Shown: in pieces, positions 5,424 through 5,481 of the stretch
Layout of the letters: each line of letters begins with the position of its first letter
Numbering within the stretch: the first letter of the stretch is position 1
Assembly: GCA_003694225.1 (NCBI GenBank)
Contig: RFKT01000310.1
Coordinates: 1 to 5,481 of the forward strand
Reading direction: 5' to 3'
DNA: 5,481 nucleotides
Source: Candidatus Dadabacteria bacterium
Lineage (GTDB): Bacteria > Bdellovibrionota_C > UBA2361 > J135
Made by a program: the position numbers and the translations under genes
Notes under the pieces: model-generated
What the model was told of the DNA's origin: nothing
Seen by the model: the letters and a program-made list of their open reading frames with translations, nothing else
Database searches by the model: none

Positions 5424-5481
5424 TTGGAAGAGAAAATAGAGGTAAAGTTTAATCCGCCTGCTGTGTATACAGGCAGAGAGG
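5424..5481 (+). CDS. Start of an unidentified gene (runs off right edge)
   Basis: From TTG at 5424 the frame is open to the end of the window: 19 complete codons reading MEEKIEVKFNPPAVYTGRE, plus one base. The peptide has no signal sequence and begins acidic and polar, suggesting a cytoplasmic protein. It is too short for me to recognise a family. It follows murJ on the same strand after 83 bases, so it may share the operon or begin a new unit past the weak hairpin. Codon choice (ATA, AGA) matches the murJ cluster. The support is the ribosome binding site, the open frame and the position. Confidence 0.5.
   Translation, partial: MEEKIEVKFNPPAVYTGRE

Noticed and set aside
1..5481. CRISPR arrays, tRNA or rRNA genes, insertion sequences, integrases, toxin-antitoxin or defence genes
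   Set aside because: No regularly spaced repeats, RNA-like folds with conserved motifs, transposase-like proteins or terminal inverted repeats were seen when reading both strands.

Overview
The window looks like a piece of a bacterial chromosome, or a metagenomic contig, carrying cell-envelope genes. It holds no RNA genes, CRISPR array, recognisable transposase or phage genes. A Gram-negative host is the best guess, because the leftward gene resembles the ArnT/GT83 polyprenyl-phosphate-sugar transferases that usually act on envelope glycolipids. From about position 540 onward the DNA is moderately AT-rich (sampled 60-base lines run about 38-50% GC) and makes heavy use of ATA isoleucine and AGA/AGG arginine codons. 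That suggests an uncultured lineage rather than a common model organism, but I cannot place it taxonomically.

Left edge (1-356, minus strand): the 5' part of an SPFH/band-7 membrane protein gene that runs off the window, preceded by a very strong Shine-Dalgarno sequence. It is clearly richer in GC (about 57%) than the rest and uses different codons. Positions 357-583 are non-coding, fall gradually in GC, and contain several small dyad-symmetric elements. Positions 584-2296 (minus strand) encode a multi-membrane-span ArnT-like glycosyltransferase of 569-570 residues.

A 127-base divergent intergenic region (2298-2424) separates this from a rightward gene run. That run is a small exported protein of unknown function (2425-2694), a TIGR01777/YfcH-type NAD(P)-dependent epimerase-like protein (2723-3649), the lipid II flippase MurJ (3712-5340), and the first codons of another gene that probably starts at a TTG codon (5424, off the right edge). 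The gaps of 28 and 62 bases and the shared strand suggest the first three are co-transcribed. A weak hairpin and an 83-base gap separate murJ from the last gene.

Taken together, MurJ moves lipid II across the inner membrane for peptidoglycan synthesis, the GT83-like enzyme would move a lipid-linked sugar onto an outer-leaflet acceptor, and the small exported protein would sit in the envelope. The role of the TIGR01777 protein is not known from sequence. I see no convincing new multi-gene system. The points most worth a second look are the compositional break at the left edge, an insertion of about 30 residues in MurJ between two late membrane helices, the unrecognised small exported protein, and the paired repeats in the divergent promoter region.
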